Made by a program: the position numbers and the translations under genes. The notes under the pieces are model-generated. The model ran no database searches. It was not told where the DNA came from and saw only the letters and a list, made by a program, of their open reading frames with translations. From Prauserella_A sp040635515 (GTDB lineage: Bacteria > Actinomycetota > Actinomycetes > Mycobacteriales > Pseudonocardiaceae), in contig JBEYHY010000002.1 of assembly GCA_040635515.1 (NCBI GenBank), forward strand, positions 744,001 through 808,000: 64,000 nt of DNA, in the 5' to 3' direction. The number at the start of each line of letters is the position of its first letter. The first letter of the stretch is position 1. Shown here piece after piece: positions 62,216 to 64,000 of this stretch.

Positions 62216-63061
62216 ATGACCGACAACGAAGTCACCTCAGCTCCCGACCGGCATCCCGGTTTCCCCGCCCCCTCGGAACTTCACGCGGGCAGGACCTACC
62301 TCGTGACCGGTGCCGCCCGCGGCATCGGGCGCGCGAGCGCCGAGGTCCTTCTCGCCCACGGCGCGACAGTGGTGATCGCGGACGTCGACGAGGACGCCAT
62401 CACGGCGACGGCTCGCGATATCGGCGCCACACCCTTCGTGCTCGACGTGACCTCGCGGGAAAGCTGGGAGCGGGCAAGGGACGCGCTGACCGGGGAGTTC
62501 GGCCCGCGGCTTGCCGGGCTGGTCAACAACGCGGGTATCACCCGCGACAAGACGTTGTCCAAAATGGATGACTCCATGTGGGACAGCGTCCTCGACACTC
62601 ATCTGCGCGGTACCTGGCTGGGTTGTCAGGTGATGCGGCCGCTGCTCGCGGCTCCTTCGGCTGAGGACGAAGCCGGTCGCTCCACCGTCGTCACGGATGC
62701 CTACGGCCGCCCCGCCGGTGGTGCGATCGTGAACACCAGCTCGTCGGGGCGGCACGGTTCCTACGGGCAAACGAACTACTCGGCGGCCAAGGCCGGAATC
62801 GTCGGTCTCACCAAGACCATCGCGCTGGAGTTCGCCCGGTTCGGCATCCGGGCCAACTGCGTCTCGCCAGGTCCCGTGGCCACGGACATGACCGCCGGTG
62901 TTCCCGACGAGGTCAAGGCGACCTGGCTCGGCAACGTGATGCTGAGCCGGATGGGCCTGCCGCACGAAATCGGCACGGCGACGGCTTTCCTCCTTTCATC
63001 GGCGGCCTCGTACATCACCGCGCAAGTACTCGACGTCAACGGAGGTGAATGGCACCCATGA
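62216..63061 (+). CDS. Short-chain dehydrogenase (FabG/HSD10-like)
   Basis: 281 aa. The NAD(P) motif is VTGAARGIGRASAEVLLAHG, followed by NNAGITRDKTLSKMDDSMW, the catalytic Ser in NTSSSGRHGSYGQ and Tyr-x3-Lys in NYSAAKAGIVGLT. It likely oxidises the 3-hydroxyacyl-CoA from the MaoC step. It overlaps the ligase start by 4 bp (ATGA). Confidence 0.93.
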   Translation: MTDNEVTSAPDRHPGFPAPSELHAGRTYLVTGAARGIGRASAEVLLAHGATVVIADVDEDAITATARDIGATPFVLDVTSRESWERARDALTGEFGPRLAGLVNNAGITRDKTLSKMDDSMWDSVLDTHLRGTWLGCQVMRPLLAAPSAEDEAGRSTVVTDAYGRPAGGAIVNTSSSGRHGSYGQTNYSAAKAGIVGLTKTIALEFARFGIRANCVSPGPVATDMTAGVPDEVKATWLGNVMLSRMGLPHEIGTATAFLLSSAASYITAQVLDVNGGEWHP

Positions 63062-64000
63062 GCGAAGCAGCGTCCTCCTCGCTCGGCGGTACCGTACGGC
63101 GCCCACGTCCCACGGTGGTGGCAAACCCTGCCCTGTCACCCGTGTTCGACTGCCCACATCGGAGCCCGGATGCCGGTGAACCCGAGTTTCCGCTTACCTG
63201 TCACCACGTGTCCACCCCGGTGAAGGACCTGCTCGACCAGGTGGCCATCCGTCCGGGTGCCGCGCTGCTGCACTGGGAGGGAGCCGAGGGCGAGGCCGTC
63301 ACCTGGACCTATCGCGACTTCGCCGACAGGGCAAGGGCCTGTGCGCGGGTGCTTCGCGGCCACGGCATCGCCGAAGGCGACCGGGTCGCGCTCGTGTGCA
63401 GGAACTCCGCGCAACGGCAGGCCTGGCAGTACGGCGTCTGGTGGCTGGGCGCGGTCGAGGTGTCGGTCAACTTCGACCTGACCGGCGACCTGATGGCGGC
63501 GGTCATCGAAGACGCCGATCCCGCGCTCGTCGTGCTCGACGCCGAGTTGCGCGACACGGTTCCCGGCGTCGGCCCCCGCCTTGACACCTCGGCTGACTTC
63601 CCGCGACCCGGCGGGGACGGCGACGAGGACCTCGACCGGTTCGCGCGTGACATCGCGCCGGACATGTTGTGCTCGCTCATCTACACCTCGGGTACCACGG
63701 GACCGTCCAAAGGCGTCATGCTCCCCACCGGGTATCCCGCGGCGCACGGGCACACCATCGCCCACGTCGCGGGTCTGACCCCCGAGGACACCGCCTACTT
63801 CGTGCTTCCGTTCTTCCACGTGGACTTCCACGTGGTGTTCTCGGCCGTGATCCTCTCCGGCGGATCGGTCGCGATCAGGCGCAAGTTCACCGCGCACGGC
63901 TTCTGGCCAGAGGTGGCCCGATTTGGCGTCACCTGGACCTGGACCGTGGGCTTCCTGTTCTCCGCCGTGCGTGCTCAGGGGCCTGAGGCGGCCGAGGGGA
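63058..64000 (+). CDS. AMP-dependent acyl-CoA synthetase/ligase (partial, C-terminus off window)
   Basis: The frame is open from the ATG at 63058 to the end of the window (314 codons). TWTYRDFADRARACARVLRG is the N-terminal AMP-binding pattern, SLIYTSGTTGPSKGVML the P-loop (A3) and FVLPFFHVDFHVVFSAV the A4-like region. It would activate the acid that the operon then degrades. It is coupled to the dehydrogenase. The adenylation end and C-terminal lid lie outside the window. Confidence 0.92.
   Translation, partial: MSEAASSSLGGTVRRPRPTVVANPALSPVFDCPHRSPDAGEPEFPLTCHHVSTPVKDLLDQVAIRPGAALLHWEGAEGEAVTWTYRDFADRARACARVLRGHGIAEGDRVALVCRNSAQRQAWQYGVWWLGAVEVSVNFDLTGDLMAAVIEDADPALVVLDAELRDTVPGVGPRLDTSADFPRPGGDGDEDLDRFARDIAPDMLCSLIYTSGTTGPSKGVMLPTGYPAAHGHTIAHVAGLTPEDTAYFVLPFFHVDFHVVFSAVILSGGSVAIRRKFTAHGFWPEVARFGVTWTWTVGFLFSAVRAQGPEAAEG

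Overview
The window is about 70% GC, with dense genes, many 4-bp start/stop overlaps and frequent GTG starts. The gene content (SigC-type sigma factor, Rv1733c-like membrane protein, IdeR/DtxR-type iron box, Zur-type boxes) points to a high-GC actinobacterium. Pseudonocardiaceae (Amycolatopsis, Prauserella or Saccharomonospora type) is my best guess, but this is inference from gene style only. No rRNA, tRNA, CRISPR array or intact insertion sequence was seen.

Layout. 0-4 kb: the end of an MFS drug exporter, then a LuxR-type two-component system with an ABC-2 exporter, divergent from a SagB/nitroreductase-like gene across a perfect 44-bp palindrome. 4-13 kb: housekeeping and accessory genes (Rv1733c-like protein, a broken phosphotransferase gene, carboxylesterase with a divergent TetR regulator, fatty acid desaturase, RDD, DinB, IclR, 3-oxoacid CoA-transferase). 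13-17.8 kb: a LysR regulator divergent from an aminotransferase / phosphotriesterase-like hydrolase / MHS transporter operon. 17.8-23.4 kb: an iron-box-controlled uptake operon (two exporter-fold ABC half transporters as in IrtAB/YbtPQ, a small coupled ORF, and a FecB-like lipoprotein) divergent from a MerR regulator with a zinc-ribbon tail. 23.4-24.8 kb: an AlkD-like protein and a YigZ-family protein.

24.8-48.6 kb is the most interesting part: a metallophore locus with three Zur-like operator sites, placed where they could control every transcription unit. A ~19.5-kb minus-strand operon encodes a dismantled yersiniabactin-type assembly line: CP-Cy-A(Cys)-CP, KS-AT-KR-CP-Cy-TE, CP-Cy*-CP and two free-standing methyltransferases. 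A complete Opp/Nik-type ABC importer lies inside the same operon. Around it are a saccharopine-dehydrogenase-like reductase, a CPxC flavoprotein, two more methyltransferases and a cupin. No salicylate synthase or aryl-AMP ligase is present. I infer a zinc-responsive thiazoline/thiazolidine metallophore (zincophore) made and re-imported by one operon.

48.8-59.5 kb is a copper/redox/membrane island: DUF5134, PepSY, a ferric-reductase-like protein, VKOR plus DsbA, a CopD-CtaG fusion, SigC with a divergent zinc-finger anti-sigma factor, and a P1B copper ATPase. 59.9-64 kb is a coupled acyl-CoA catabolic operon (thioesterase, thiolase, MaoC hydratase, SDR, acyl-CoA ligase) that runs off the end.
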